NCBI GenBank assembly: GCA_032622095.1
Contig: CP136064.1
Coordinates: 5,141,512-5,205,511, forward strand
DNA: 64,000 nucleotides
Direction of reading: 5' to 3'
Origin: Siphonodentalium dalli
Lineage: Eukaryota; Mollusca; Scaphopoda; Gadilida; Siphonodentaliidae
Numbering within the stretch: position 1 is the stretch's first letter; each line of letters starts with the position of its first letter. A program made the position numbers and the translations under genes. The notes under the pieces were generated by a model. It saw only the letters and a program-made list of their open reading frames with translations. It was not told where the DNA came from and searched no databases. Shown piece after piece: positions 11,700 to 20,840 of this stretch.

Positions 11700-12330
11700 T
11701 AGTATTTTAACACTAATCATAGCATAAGTTTTCACGTATTTGCTGACGTAGTATCCATAACTTCCACGTATCAAGAGGTATTAAGACTGAATTACATCAA
11801 AATATGTCATTTAGGCTGAAAAATAATCAACATTTGCAGCTGACATTTGCGTATTTTTTACTATAAACTGAAAGCTGTGGACAGACTTTTAATCATTGAA
11901 TCAAACGTTACTTGCAAATGTTTGTGTTGTTAATATTTTATTAGATACTAGAATAATAATTGTCAAATTATAAGTCGAAAAAGAGGCATAATTCCATCAG
12001 AAATCGTCGGACCAAACACAAATTCGAACTTGACCTGTATGTTCATGCGATTAATCCATATACTAAATTTGAAAGTTTATTGGATAATATGATAACTTGA
12101 GTTATCATCCGGACAACAAAATAATCACCGAATTCTTAGTCGAAAAGGGGCATAACTCCGCCAGAAATGATCCGACTGGATCCAAATTCAAACTTGATCT
12201 GGGCTTTCTCACATGAAGGCAACATACCAAGTTTCATCAAGTTCTGTCGAATAATATTCAAGTTATTATCCGGACAACAAACGTTTCGAGCGGACATTAA
12301 ATCTCCCCTCATGATCCTCAGATATGATAT
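11700..12330. repeat. Degenerate tandem module pair after the satellite
   Basis: Two diverged modules of about 165 bp (near 11970-12125 and 12130-12300) share AGTCGAAAAxGxGGCATAA, AAATTCxAACTTGA and TATCCGGACAACAAA. It is shared with copy 2 (26449-27075). The phrasing is typical of non-coding internal repeats in invertebrate mobile elements. The 100-residue minus-strand frame here is the same in both copies only because the copies are young. Confidence 0.5.
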
Positions 12331-12519
12331 AATGGATATGTGAACTGCACTGATAACAGTCATAGAGATCAAAAGTTGGTACTGTTGCATATTCACTCTA
12401 AGGGCCATAACTCCCATGCATGTATTCTTCATGAGCAAATCAACGATTATTCAAATACAACCTATGACGATTGTTACAGAAAAACGGGCCCAGAGATGAA
12501 TGCATGGAACTCATTTATA

Positions 12520-13288
12520 CAGGCCCCTGGGGAAAAATAACAAATATACCAATATATACTATACCAGTGACAAGGTTCACAAGTACGATTTTGGGAAAAA
12601 ACACACCATCTATCATATTGCTCATAGATTCTCAATATCGTTCATATCAATCACAATATGTTTCAGTGTGTCTTATTGGTCATGAAATTTCCTTTCTTTT
12701 GATGTATAATTCCATAATATTAAACGAAGGGAAGTCGAGACATTGTACCGAACATTTGCAATATCAACTGGAAATTTGGGAGTAAAACGGGTCGTCAGTC
12801 TGCCTAATATATTCAATAATACTACAAAAATTGCCAACTCAGCCAAAATATGCCCCAGTGTATGTTATAGGGCATAAATTTTCTTTCGTTTGAAATCTAA
12901 CTTGGCGAAGACTAATTAAGCGAAGTCGACATATCGCACGGGGAATTCGCAAGTTCTGCCATTTGAATCATAATAATTGAATTGGTATCCCTGTATAATC
13001 ACTACTTACCGGACAGGGAGACTGACGACCGCTTTTCGTCGGTAGGTTTTGCTAGTTTTCTATATGACATCTCGACTTCACTTTGTTTGATATTATGGAA
13101 TTATACATCAAAAGAAAGGAAGTTTCATGGCCAATAAGACACAATGAAATATATTATGTCTGAGAAGAAAGATTTTTAGAATCTATGAGGAATATGATTG
13201 ATGGTGTGTTTTTCCAAAGTCGGACATGTGAACCTTGTTACTGTTATAGTATATATTGGTATATCTGGTATTTATCCCCAGGGGCCTG
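12520..13288. mobile_element. Foldback element with CAGGCCCCTGGGG ends, copy 1
   Basis: The ends CAGGCCCCTGGGG and CCCCAGGGGCCTG are preceded and followed by CTCATTT within a few bases, a possible target duplication. Arms of about 220 bp pair (12525-12745 with 13070-13285: GTGACAAGGTTCAC, CACACCATC, TTTCTTTTGATGTATAATTC). The loop at 12790-13060 is single copy. Copy 2 is at 27267-28022 with a deletion in the right arm. Confidence 0.7.
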
Positions 13289-13533
13289 TGCTCATTTCTA
13301 TATCCTCTACCAAACTTTGTTTTATGTTTGTGGGAGAAAACGATAATTACCTGAGATTTCATGGGGATGAAAAATAATCAATGTGTTATGTTTAAACACA
13401 AAATGTCTTTATATGTGTTATTTTCTTCACTTGAGATACAAATACATTTTATACACAATAACAGAACAATTTATATTTCATGATGATCACTTCTGTTCAT
13501 TTTATACACAATAAAGAAATACAGAAGACTGGA

Positions 13534-13911
13534 TAAGTCTTGTAATAGTGTGTCTGTCATTATAAGAATGAGGTCCCCAGAGGGTGAATTTAATGATGCT
13601 ATGGTGGGCTTGAATCACCAAATTCACCTTCTGGGAACCTAATTCTGCTTAGGCCTCATCTGCTTCGGGAGATATAGACTCAGATTTTGCATTTTATTTT
13701 CAGCAAATTAGGGGATAGTAACTTCCTATAAGGGAATAAGAAACTAACAATGTTAATTGGAGAATATATATATTTCCCAGAAGATGAAGCCTAAGCAGAA
13801 TGAGGTCCCCAGAGAGTGAATTTGGTGATACTAGCCAACTGGTATAGCATCTAAATTCACCCTCTGAGGACCTCATTCTGCAAATGACAGACACACTTTA
13901 AGCAGGCGTTT
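13534..13911. mobile_element. hAT-like MITE of the GAATGAGGTCCCCAG family, copy 1
   Basis: Two hairpins (GAATGAGGTCCCCAGAG ... CTCTGxGGACCTCATTC) are joined by a spacer with CTTAGGCCTCATCTGCTTC. Outer ends resemble the family terminus but are decayed. TGGATAAG/TGGATAAA flank it, matching 7 of 8 bases. It is shared with copy 2 (about 28257-28615). Confidence 0.6.
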
Positions 13912-14094
13912 GGATAAAATAACAACATTTGTATCAATGGAAACATCATTGACAGTAAAAGTGACATTAGGTGGGTATATAAATCTGTTTGAGCTGTTGA
14001 CAGTGTATAGGCACTTCATAAACACCCCTCATCATGAGTAATCAATTCAAGTGGTTGTGCTAAATTGCTGATGTTGGTGGGTTAAAATGATGTT

Positions 14095-14335
14095 GTCAAC
14101 CCTGGAGCTTCCTGAAATTTTGCGAAAACCCAGTGCCAATGATTTCTGCTATTTATGCGAGTCTCCCATAGGGAACCTCGCATATATAAGAGAACGCACT
14201 GGCTTACAAGATCAAGTAAATATTGTTAGGCTAATGCATTCTCTTATATATGCGAGACACCCTATGGGCGACTCGCATATATAAGATAATGCATTGGTGC
14301 AGGGTTTCGCAAAAAATCAGGAAGCTTCTAAATCA
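14095..14335. mobile_element. Palindrome-cassette MITE with AGCTTCCTGA ends, copy 1
   Basis: The outer inverted repeat is GAGCTTCCTGAAATTTTGCG paired with CGCAAAAAATCAGGAAGCTT. Inside are two degenerate palindromes of the GCATTCTCTTATATATGCGAG type in opposite orientation. It is a different outer end from the CCCTTTACCCAACA group around the same core. Copy 2 is at about 28805-29041. Confidence 0.6.
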
Positions 14336-14548
14336 CCTTGTATTATATAAGATAAGATACTGCTTCAATATTTAGAACTGACCATGACTATTTATGTTAG
14401 GAAGAATAAAATATAAAATATAGAATTTGCCCTCCCTCCCTCACATTTCTGAAAAAGTTGGATGTAAATCTGGAAATATATTTATATTGATCTAAGAACA
14501 AAGTTTATCTGTTTCTCCATATTCTGGTCGTTGGTGGTGTTTTTTAAA

Positions 14549-14815
14549 GTGATGTGAAACACTCCAGTATGGTGATAAAATAGAATTGGAGAATAATCTT
14601 GCTCAACGTAGTTATGTATGCAAACAATTACATCCAAATTGACAACACACGCCGTCATTCCTATATATTAATTAAATGCAGTAACTCTTGATGGCAAAAT
14701 GATTTTCGTTAGTTTATCTCTGATTGTTGCGTCCCGAATCGAGAAGTAAATATTTACGATTGAGTGTAGTTTGGATGATATTTTCTATGGAGTGGCACGT
14801 TCAATTTGCTTGAGA
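14549..14815 (+). repeat. Dispersed repeat, direct copy
   Basis: It begins TTAAAGTGATGTGAAACACTC and contains GAGAATAATCTTGCTCAA and TTTATCTCTGATTGTTGC. An inverted copy lies in the spacer between the duplications (about 20930-21210) and a third at 29250-29525 (copy 2). No open frame; function unknown. Confidence 0.65.
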
Positions 14816-14874
14816 TTTTAATTGAACTTTAACATTCATGGCTTCTCCCCCATAAGTCAGTTTCCACGGCTTAA

Positions 14875-15293
14875 CCCTTTTCCCAACAGAACGGCCCTGT
14901 GCCAATGCATTCTCTTATATATGCGAGTCGACCATAGGTCGCCTTGCATATATAAGAGAATGCATTAGCTTAACACATATTAAAAATGATAAAATTGTCA
15001 AAGAATGTAGAAAAATATTATAAAATTGTTAAAGAATGTAAGAAAAAATGGTAAAAAAATATTATTTTTTTAGGCCAATGCATTCTCTTATATATGCGAG
15101 GCGACCTATGGTCGACTCGCATATATAAGAGAATGCATTGGCACAGGGCATAACTGTAACCATCACAATGTGGTCAAGGAGCCGGTTCCAATGATATCCA
15201 TATTTGTATGGTGTTATTGAGACAGACCGGAGATATTTTAGGCTGTTGAAGCTTTATTTGGGCGTTTTTGTGGCCGGTTTGTTGGGTAAAGGG
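14875..15293. mobile_element. TTAA MITE with paired palindrome cassette, copy 1
   Basis: The terminal repeats are CCCTTTTCCCAACA (one base off the family's CCCTTTACCCAACA) and TGTTGGGTAAAGGG, flanked by TTAA at 14871-14874 and 15294-15297. Inside, two palindromes of about 68 bp, built on GCATTCTCTTATATATGCGAG arms, face each other across an AT-rich spacer. The right shoulder contains CATCACAATGTGGTCAAGG and ATTTTAGGCTGTTGAAGC. The copy 2 equivalent is at 29577-30188 with an extra internal module. Confidence 0.85.
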
Positions 15294-15297
15294 TTAA

Positions 15298-16117
15298 TCC
15301 AATCATTCAGAAGACACCAAGGGTTAAAGGATATGGCTCATTTGAAAATGTATATATATATTTTGGAAAGTGTGATATTGATATAGCAAAATTTGGAAAG
15401 AGAGATATCATACATACCTAAATGATATATTTCCGACCTAACTCATCCATATAGCACACCTAACTGTCAATTTCAATTGACTTCAACAAGTCTTTACAAG
15501 GCCTGTACAATGATATTTAACATACTTATAAATCTATTTCGATCAGCAGAACTGGGCCAGAATGTTAACAAAAGCTAGTTATAATTGAGGTTCCAAATGG
15601 CCATGGGCCTTTAATTACTGAACAGAAAAGTGACTTTTATCCATTTTAGACCTCCAGGCTGGTCACTTTATAGGACCCTGCCATCATATCTAATGTGATA
15701 TAAAAACGTTTAATATAACACACCCACCCATGGGTTTATTTTGTGTGATATGTCAACATCTTTATTGAATAAATGTTCCAAGGTTGTCCATTAACAATAG
15801 TACCATCATATATTTGTCAACATTTGGTGACGGCAATGTCAAAGGGGTTAGATATGTTTTTACTGAGATGTACCCTACATACCCAATTTAATGTGCTAAA
15901 TAGGGCAAGTAATGAAGTACTTTCAAGGTAATATTCATTGTTTAGTAAAATACAGTCATTGGGTTGTTAAGAGATCTTACAGAAATACAAGCTATCAGAA
16001 CACAAAATTTCATAATATAGAAAAATATTGTGAGTGAATTATTTGGTGAAATCCAGCCTGGACACCCAGACATTCTATAACAGCTACGCATTCCAACACA
16101 AAGCAGGGAATCCCATG
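15298..16117. other. Backbone of the duplication, no gene seen
   Basis: AT-rich single-copy-looking sequence within the duplicated unit, containing ACTGGGCCAGAATG at 15551, the site where copy 2 carries a hAT-like MITE. The short open frames have no recognisable domain. Confidence 0.4.
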
Positions 16118-16726
16118 CAGTAATGCTCTAATTAATCGACTTCTTAACCACAGCAGAATTATGGGTAACTTTTCAGGATTTAGTCGGAAATATGGCTTGT
16201 TGCCATTCATCGGAAAGCTCTCATTGAGATCTTTCCGATGAATGGCAACAAGCCTTATTTCCGACTAAATCCTGAAAAATTACCAATAATTCTGCTGTAG
16301 TTAACCCTTTACCCAACAAACCGGCCAAAACCGGCCAAATAAAGCTTCAACAGCCTAAAATATCTTCGGTCTGTCTCAATAGAACCATACACATATGGAT
16401 ATCATTGGAACCGGCTTCTTGACCACATTGTGATAGTTACAGTTATGCCCTGTGCCAATGCATTCTCTTATATATGCGAGTCGACCATAGGTCGCCTCGC
16501 ATATATAAGAGAATGCATTGGCCTAAAAAAAATCTTTTTATAACACTTTTTACCATTTTTTCTTACATTCTTTAACAATTTTATAATTTTTAATGTGTTA
16601 AGCCAATGCATTCTCTTATATATGCGAGGCGACCTATGGTCGACTCGCATATATAAGAGAATGCATTGGCACAGGGCCCTTCTGTTGGGTAAAGGGTTAA
16701 AGAGTCGATTATTTAGGGCATTACTG
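16118..16726. mobile_element. TA-flanked palindromic MITE (CAGTAATGCCC family), split by a nested MITE
   Basis: The outer arms CAGTAATGCTC and TTAGGGCATTACTG are followed by TA on the right (left target now TG). The element is one long hairpin centred near 16225 (GAATGGCAACAAGCC pairs with GGCTTGTTGCCATTC). The right arm is interrupted at its internal TTAA by the 16305-16696 element. Copy 2 (31314-31516) is uninterrupted. Confidence 0.85.
16305..16696. mobile_element. TTAA palindrome-cassette MITE nested in a TA MITE; private to copy 1
   Basis: CCCTTTACCCAACA ... TGTTGGGTAAAGGG with TTAA at 16301-16304 and 16697-16700, inserted in the opposite orientation to the 14875 element. Copy 2 has a lone TTAA at 31487-31490 in the same hairpin, an exact empty site. 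It therefore moved after the segmental duplication, or excised precisely from copy 2. Confidence 0.9.
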
Positions 16727-16872
16727 TAGTAAGAAGGATTTAGGAATCACATCATGGTTGTGATAGTCTTATGCATTAAAGATGACTAATAAACAAATAT
16801 AAAATGGTTACAATGTTTATGGTAAATGAATGCCTGAAAATAATATAATGATCAACTGATTAAATGTTTTAA

Positions 16873-17231
16873 CCCTTTACCCAACATAAGGGCCCTGTGC
16901 CAATGCATTCTCTTATATATGCGAGTCGACCATAGGTCGCCTCGCATATATAAGAGAATGCATTGGCTTAACACATTAAAAATTATAAAATTGTTAAAGA
17001 ATGTAAGAAAAAATGGTAAAAAGTGTTTTTTAGGCCAATGCATTCTCTTATATATGCGAGGCGACCTATGGTCGACTCGCATATATAAGAGAATGCATTG
17101 GCACAGGGCATAACTGTAACCATCACAATGTGGTCAATGAGCCGGTTCCAATGATATCCATATTTGTATGGTTTTATTGAGACAGACCCAAGATAATTTA
17201 GGTTGTTGCAGCTTTATTTGGCCGTAAAGGG
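16873..17231. mobile_element. TTAA palindrome-cassette MITE, copy 1
   Basis: The left end is CCCTTTACCCAACA; the right end is truncated (GGCCGTAAAGGG, lacking TGTTGG), flanked by TTAA at 16869-16872 and 17232-17235. Two facing palindromes are at about 16900-16970 and 17035-17101. Shared with copy 2 (31658-32037), where the right end is more complete. Confidence 0.8.
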
Positions 17232-17235
17232 TTAA

Positions 17236-17411
17236 ATGGAGCCTCGCATATCTAAGAGAATACATTGGCCTAACAATATTTACCTTGATCTGGTAAGCCA
17301 GTGCATACTCTTATATATGCTAGGCTCACTATGGGATACTCACATATATAAGAGAATGCACTGGCACAGGATCTTTAATGCTGCACCAGCGCAACTCCCG
17401 TCATGAAAGGG
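17236..17411. mobile_element. Partial TTAA element of the CATGAAAGGG type, copy 1
   Basis: It starts at the TTAA shared with the previous element and ends TCATGAAAGGG-TTAA. It holds degenerate palindromes and GATCTTTAATGCTGCACCAG. The left terminal repeat is missing. Complete relatives are at 40127-40339 and 44132-44363. The copy 2 equivalent is 32042-32217. Confidence 0.55.
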
Positions 17412-17524
17412 TTAATCAATAACATCAAAATTTTTGTTTATCGTAAATAATGATGAGTAAAACACATGAAAACAAACAACGAAGCACCAAATCAACGTGG
17501 AATACAATAACCATCACATTTAAG

Positions 17525-17895
17525 CAGGGGCGCCGGAAGAGGGGGCAGCTGACCCCCCTGCCCTTGACCAAGGGGGGGGGGGGGGGGGGCGAGCGGGGGC
17601 AAGACTTGCCCTTTTTCTGGAGACAGAAAATAATTTTTGTGTGTTTAATCTCGTGTTTTTATAGCAAAATGTGACTTTTTTGGTCCAAATACCACCAATT
17701 TCACAAGGAATATTAATTTTTTGTCAATTTTATCACAAAACGGCCATAAAAACCGACAAATACCATTAAAATAGGGATTTTTGTCACAATGAATTTATTG
17801 TTATTTTCCCCGAGTTTGCGGAGAAAATGTCCTTTTTTGCGGAAAAGTGCCCTTTTTGTAGGCCCCCCTGCCCTTGGATGCTTCCGGCGCCCCTG
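17525..17895. mobile_element. hAT-like MITE (CAGGGGCGCCGGAAG), private to copy 1
   Basis: The terminal repeats CAGGGGCGCCGGAAG and CTTCCGGCGCCCCTG are flanked by the 8-bp duplication CATTTAAG (17517-17524, 17896-17903). Copy 2 has one CATTTAAG at 32323-32330. An 8-bp duplication with CAGGGG ends is the hallmark of hAT transposons. A long G run lies near the left end. The second copy in this window is at 37525-37897, so the family has been active recently. Confidence 0.92.
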
Positions 17896-18089
17896 CATTT
17901 AAGATGCATAATCCGATTGAATGACCCTATATTACTCTTTCTTTGGCTTTCTTTTCCAGAGACGAGTCAATCAGTTAAAGATCAGCGGATTCGTTTTCGT
18001 CTTCATTTAAATCGGCAAAACAATCGCCTGAGAGAAATAATTGTAAATTGAAATAACGAAACCGCATATAAAATGGAAACATGCGGCTT

Positions 18090-18300
18090 TTGACTGAACA
18101 CGAGAATTATTATTCATGGGTAACAAGCAAATATCGATTTTCCACTCGCAACAAGCCACTCATGATAATTCTCGTATTCAGTCAGAAATCATAGGTATCC
18201 TCTATTTATTACACACTCAGGGTATCCTCTATTTATTACACACTCAGGGTATCCTCTATTTATTACACACTCAGGGTATCCTCTATTTATTTGACATCAG
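18090..18300. repeat. Hairpin plus 26-bp tandem repeat (four units), copy 1
   Basis: An inverted repeat (GAACACGAGAATTAT with ATAATTCTCGTATTC) spans about 18095-18182. It is followed by four tandem units of GGTATCCTCTATTTATTACA plus CACTCA. Copy 2 (32520-32695) has one unit fewer, so the array length changed after duplication. Confidence 0.7.
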
Positions 18301-18799
18301 AGATAGATTTTCAGACCAGAGGATTTAAACCTGACATTTGAAGAAACAAAGCTTTGTGACAAATTGTACGATTTCAAGTTGGAATGAATAAAATGTTATT
18401 TGGCACCGTGATTAACTAATCTCATTTGTAAGTAGTGAGTCGACTGCAACCTGTTTATGATAATGTATTCATACAATGTACATGTAGTTAATAATATAGT
18501 AGGCCACGTTTCCTACATCTCAAACATCCTGAGACACATTCACATGTCTTAATTAACGCTGGCAAAGATGATGTGCAAGGTTGTGCGTTCCTATTACAAC
18601 TTTTATGCTACCTTTAGAAACATTAACACCACAAAGAGGTGGGGTTCCTTTCATATTGGGAAGAATTACTAGAGACATTATTATTGTTCGATACAACTAT
18701 AACTGTAAGGTTTGAAGACAAATTCTACAAGCAAATTTTCTTCACTTTTCGGTTATAATTCAAAATCTATAAATTAAAACAACAATTATTTCTTATAAT

Positions 18800-18990
18800 T
18801 TAATGCCTCATTTCCCAAATATATTATCAAAAGTTAGATAAGTTCTTTGCGAGTAATAATTATGTCTTGGGAACAAACACCTGTATTGATCATAAACGCC
18901 TCATTTCCCCAATATATTACCAGAAAGTTAGATAAGTTCTTTATGAGTAATAATTAAGTCTTGGGAATAAACACCTGTCAATCATGCATC
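18800..18990 (+). repeat. About 94-bp tandem repeat, two units, copy 1
   Basis: The units share GCCTCATTTCCCxAATATAT, AAGTTAGATAAGTTCTTT and GTCTTGGGAAxAAACACCTG. Copy 2 has expanded this to about five units (33230-33705). Confidence 0.75.
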
Positions 18991-19062
18991 CAGTTTCAAA
19001 AAAACTTCACTTTCTTAATTTTCCTATCAATCCAAATCAACAAGGCTGCCATCCTTCCATTT

Positions 19063-19527
19063 AGGTTACAGCGAAGTAATTCGATTGGTAGCGCCTTCCA
19101 ACGGATTTTGGACCAAGATGCAGGAGAGAATTAAAAAAATTCTGGGCTCTGGTTGGTTAATAGTAGTTTTTATATTTAAACATATAAAATACATGCAATC
19201 ACTCCTCTTGAAATTTCAGACTCCAAACAAAACATTGGCACATTGGCACATTGTAAAGCATGCACGTGGTTCCTAGATTTAATTTTTTTGGTGTGAGGTA
19301 AAAAATGTCAATAATTTTTTCATGCAATTCTGACTCTCGATTATAAATCCCAAATTTAAAGTTACATTCCATTCTCGACGATATGATTTTTTTCATGCAG
19401 AAACTTTGCGCAGATGCCAATCCTGGTGACCATGTACTCATTTATCACAATTCGTGGATAGTCAGGGCTGCAGGCCATTATATGTTAACACTGAGGCCTA
19501 TGGGAAATAATTACTTCACTGTAACCT
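19063..19527. mobile_element. MITE with AGGTTACAG ends, private to copy 1
   Basis: The ends AGGTTACAGCGAAGTAATT and AATTACTTCACTGTAACCT form a 19-bp inverted repeat with one mismatch. Copy 2 joins the flanks directly (CATCCTTCCAACCAGT near 33778), so about 465 bp is extra here. The target duplication may be 3 bp (CCA); the superfamily is unclear. Confidence 0.7.
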
Positions 19528-20107
19528 CCAACCAGTGCACAGCTGCTGTCTGAGAACTAGTATATAGAGTTTTCTCCCTTCTATTGTATTCTATTTGTAC
19601 TATGCCCAGACATTGTCATTTGATCATGCTCACTAACATAATCCTAAGCGGTGTTATTAAATCTTACAGTTGGACAGCTTGCTTGGTCATGAAGGGTTTG
19701 AAAATTAATTAGTCTCAATTAGTACTGCTGTAATGATGAATATGAAATTACTCTTGATGTTACCGACAGTTAATTTAAATTTTGAGCAGTGTTCCTTTGT
19801 GTTGAAGTTACCAACAGTGCATCTGCATATGCAGGAGAAATAGGTGGTCTTCCGTATTTTGAGGTTTTCCCTATGGCGATGCGGGAGTCTTATGGACAAT
19901 CCGTAAAACTTAACAGCGCTGTCATGCTTCTTTGCTTTCTGGAAAGTGGCCGACACTGATTAAGTTTATCGAGGTATAACTTTAATGGTTAATTAAGTGA
20001 CAACCAATTATTGTTTACAGTAATCCATGAATTTACAACTAATGAATTATTAAATTACGTCTGAATGAAGAGAGCTCAAAGATCAATAGACAGAATATAC
20101 ACAGGTA

Positions 20108-20216
20108 CAGTAAGAGCTTTCCGATGAATGGCAACAAGCCATATTTCCGACTAAATCCTGAAAAGTTACCCATAATTCTGCTGTGGTTAAAGAGTCGATT
20201 ACTTAGAGCATTACTG
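20108..20216. mobile_element. Half-size CAGTAATGCCC-family MITE in TA, private to copy 1
   Basis: It begins CAGTAAGAGCTTTCCGATG and ends GAGCATTACTG between TA at 20106-20107 and 20217-20218. Copy 2 reads ACACAGGTATGTGAC with one TA (about 34630). Only one arm of the usual hairpin plus about 7 bp of the other end is present, so a deleted derivative transposed, or deletion followed insertion. Confidence 0.85.
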
Positions 20217-20218
20217 TA

Positions 20219-20660
20219 TGTGACCAGCCTTGAAATAGTGTGTCTGTCATTTGCAGAATGAGGTCCCCAGAGGGTGAATTTAGTGATGCTAACCCGCACA
20301 GTGGAACAGAAGAGAAAAACGTAACTAAAAATGAAAGTGTCAATGACATTGTAACTTAACTTGGAAAGGCAATGAGTTCATGTGTTACAGTCAATTTCAA
20401 TCTTAACATCCATGACAAATTTCATGATGATCAGACCCACACTCCGGCCTATAGCCCATGCTAATGGATTGAATTTTGAAATCTAAGATGGCCACTGGCA
20501 GCCACGTATTTTTTGCCAAATGACCCCAAAATGATTTGTTCCCATCTACATGTCAATGTCAACAGCCGTGATAATAGTGTGTCAAAATGAGGTCCCAAGA
20601 GGGCGAACTTAGTGATGCTAATCCGCACTGGTTTGTCCTCATCTGCTGGGAAGTATCTAT
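20219..20660. repeat. Decayed hAT-like MITE end plus CCCCAAAATGA dispersed repeat, copy 1
   Basis: A left end of the GAATGAGGTCCCCAG family (20230-20300) runs into a dispersed repeat with TGACAAATTTCATGATGATC, GAAATCTAAGATGGCCAC and TGACCCCAAAATGATTTG, then a second GAATGAGGTCCC-like fragment at 20585. Relatives are at 34650-35040 (copy 2) and 42470-42930. Confidence 0.55.
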
Positions 20661-20840
20661 AGTCTCAAATTAACAAAGGGTATAGGGGGATGCCCAATAG
20701 CATAATAGAGGTACCATATCTTTCCCACCAGAAGCTGACATAAGCTGATGATAGGCAGAACACCCTGCTGTAAAGACAGTTTCTGATACGGCCTGAAAGG
20801 CTTAGAATAAAAGAGAAATCACATATAAATCTTTGTGTTA

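Larger units (their letters stand above)
5452..20840 (+). repeat. Segmental duplication, copy 1 (about 15.4 kb)
   Basis: From CCAGCAATTGTTATAGCTAC onward this interval matches 22059-35190 in the same orientation and order: TTAA MITE, TA MITE, 31-bp satellite, foldback, palindrome-cassette MITEs, short tandem repeats and CCCCAAAATGA repeat. In the 6668-7840 part I saw only about five substitutions and one single-base indel against copy 2; later parts have more indels. The copies differ by private transposon insertions and by satellite length. No gene is carried by the repeat unit as far as I can tell. Confidence 0.9.

Noticed and set aside
12136-12785. Open frames of 100, 66 and 104 residues conserved in both duplication copies
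   Set aside because: The copies are too similar for conservation to mean selection, the frames overlap each other on both strands, and they lie in degenerate repeats and a foldback arm.
16468-17113. 60-76 residue frames with a repeated RVDHRSPRIYKRMHW string
   Set aside because: They are translations of the palindrome cassette and occur on both strands at every copy.
17713-17898. 61-residue frame in the CAGGGGCGCC element (and its relatives at 37654-38179)
   Set aside because: Lies inside a non-autonomous MITE; the second copy has frameshifts and no domain is recognisable.
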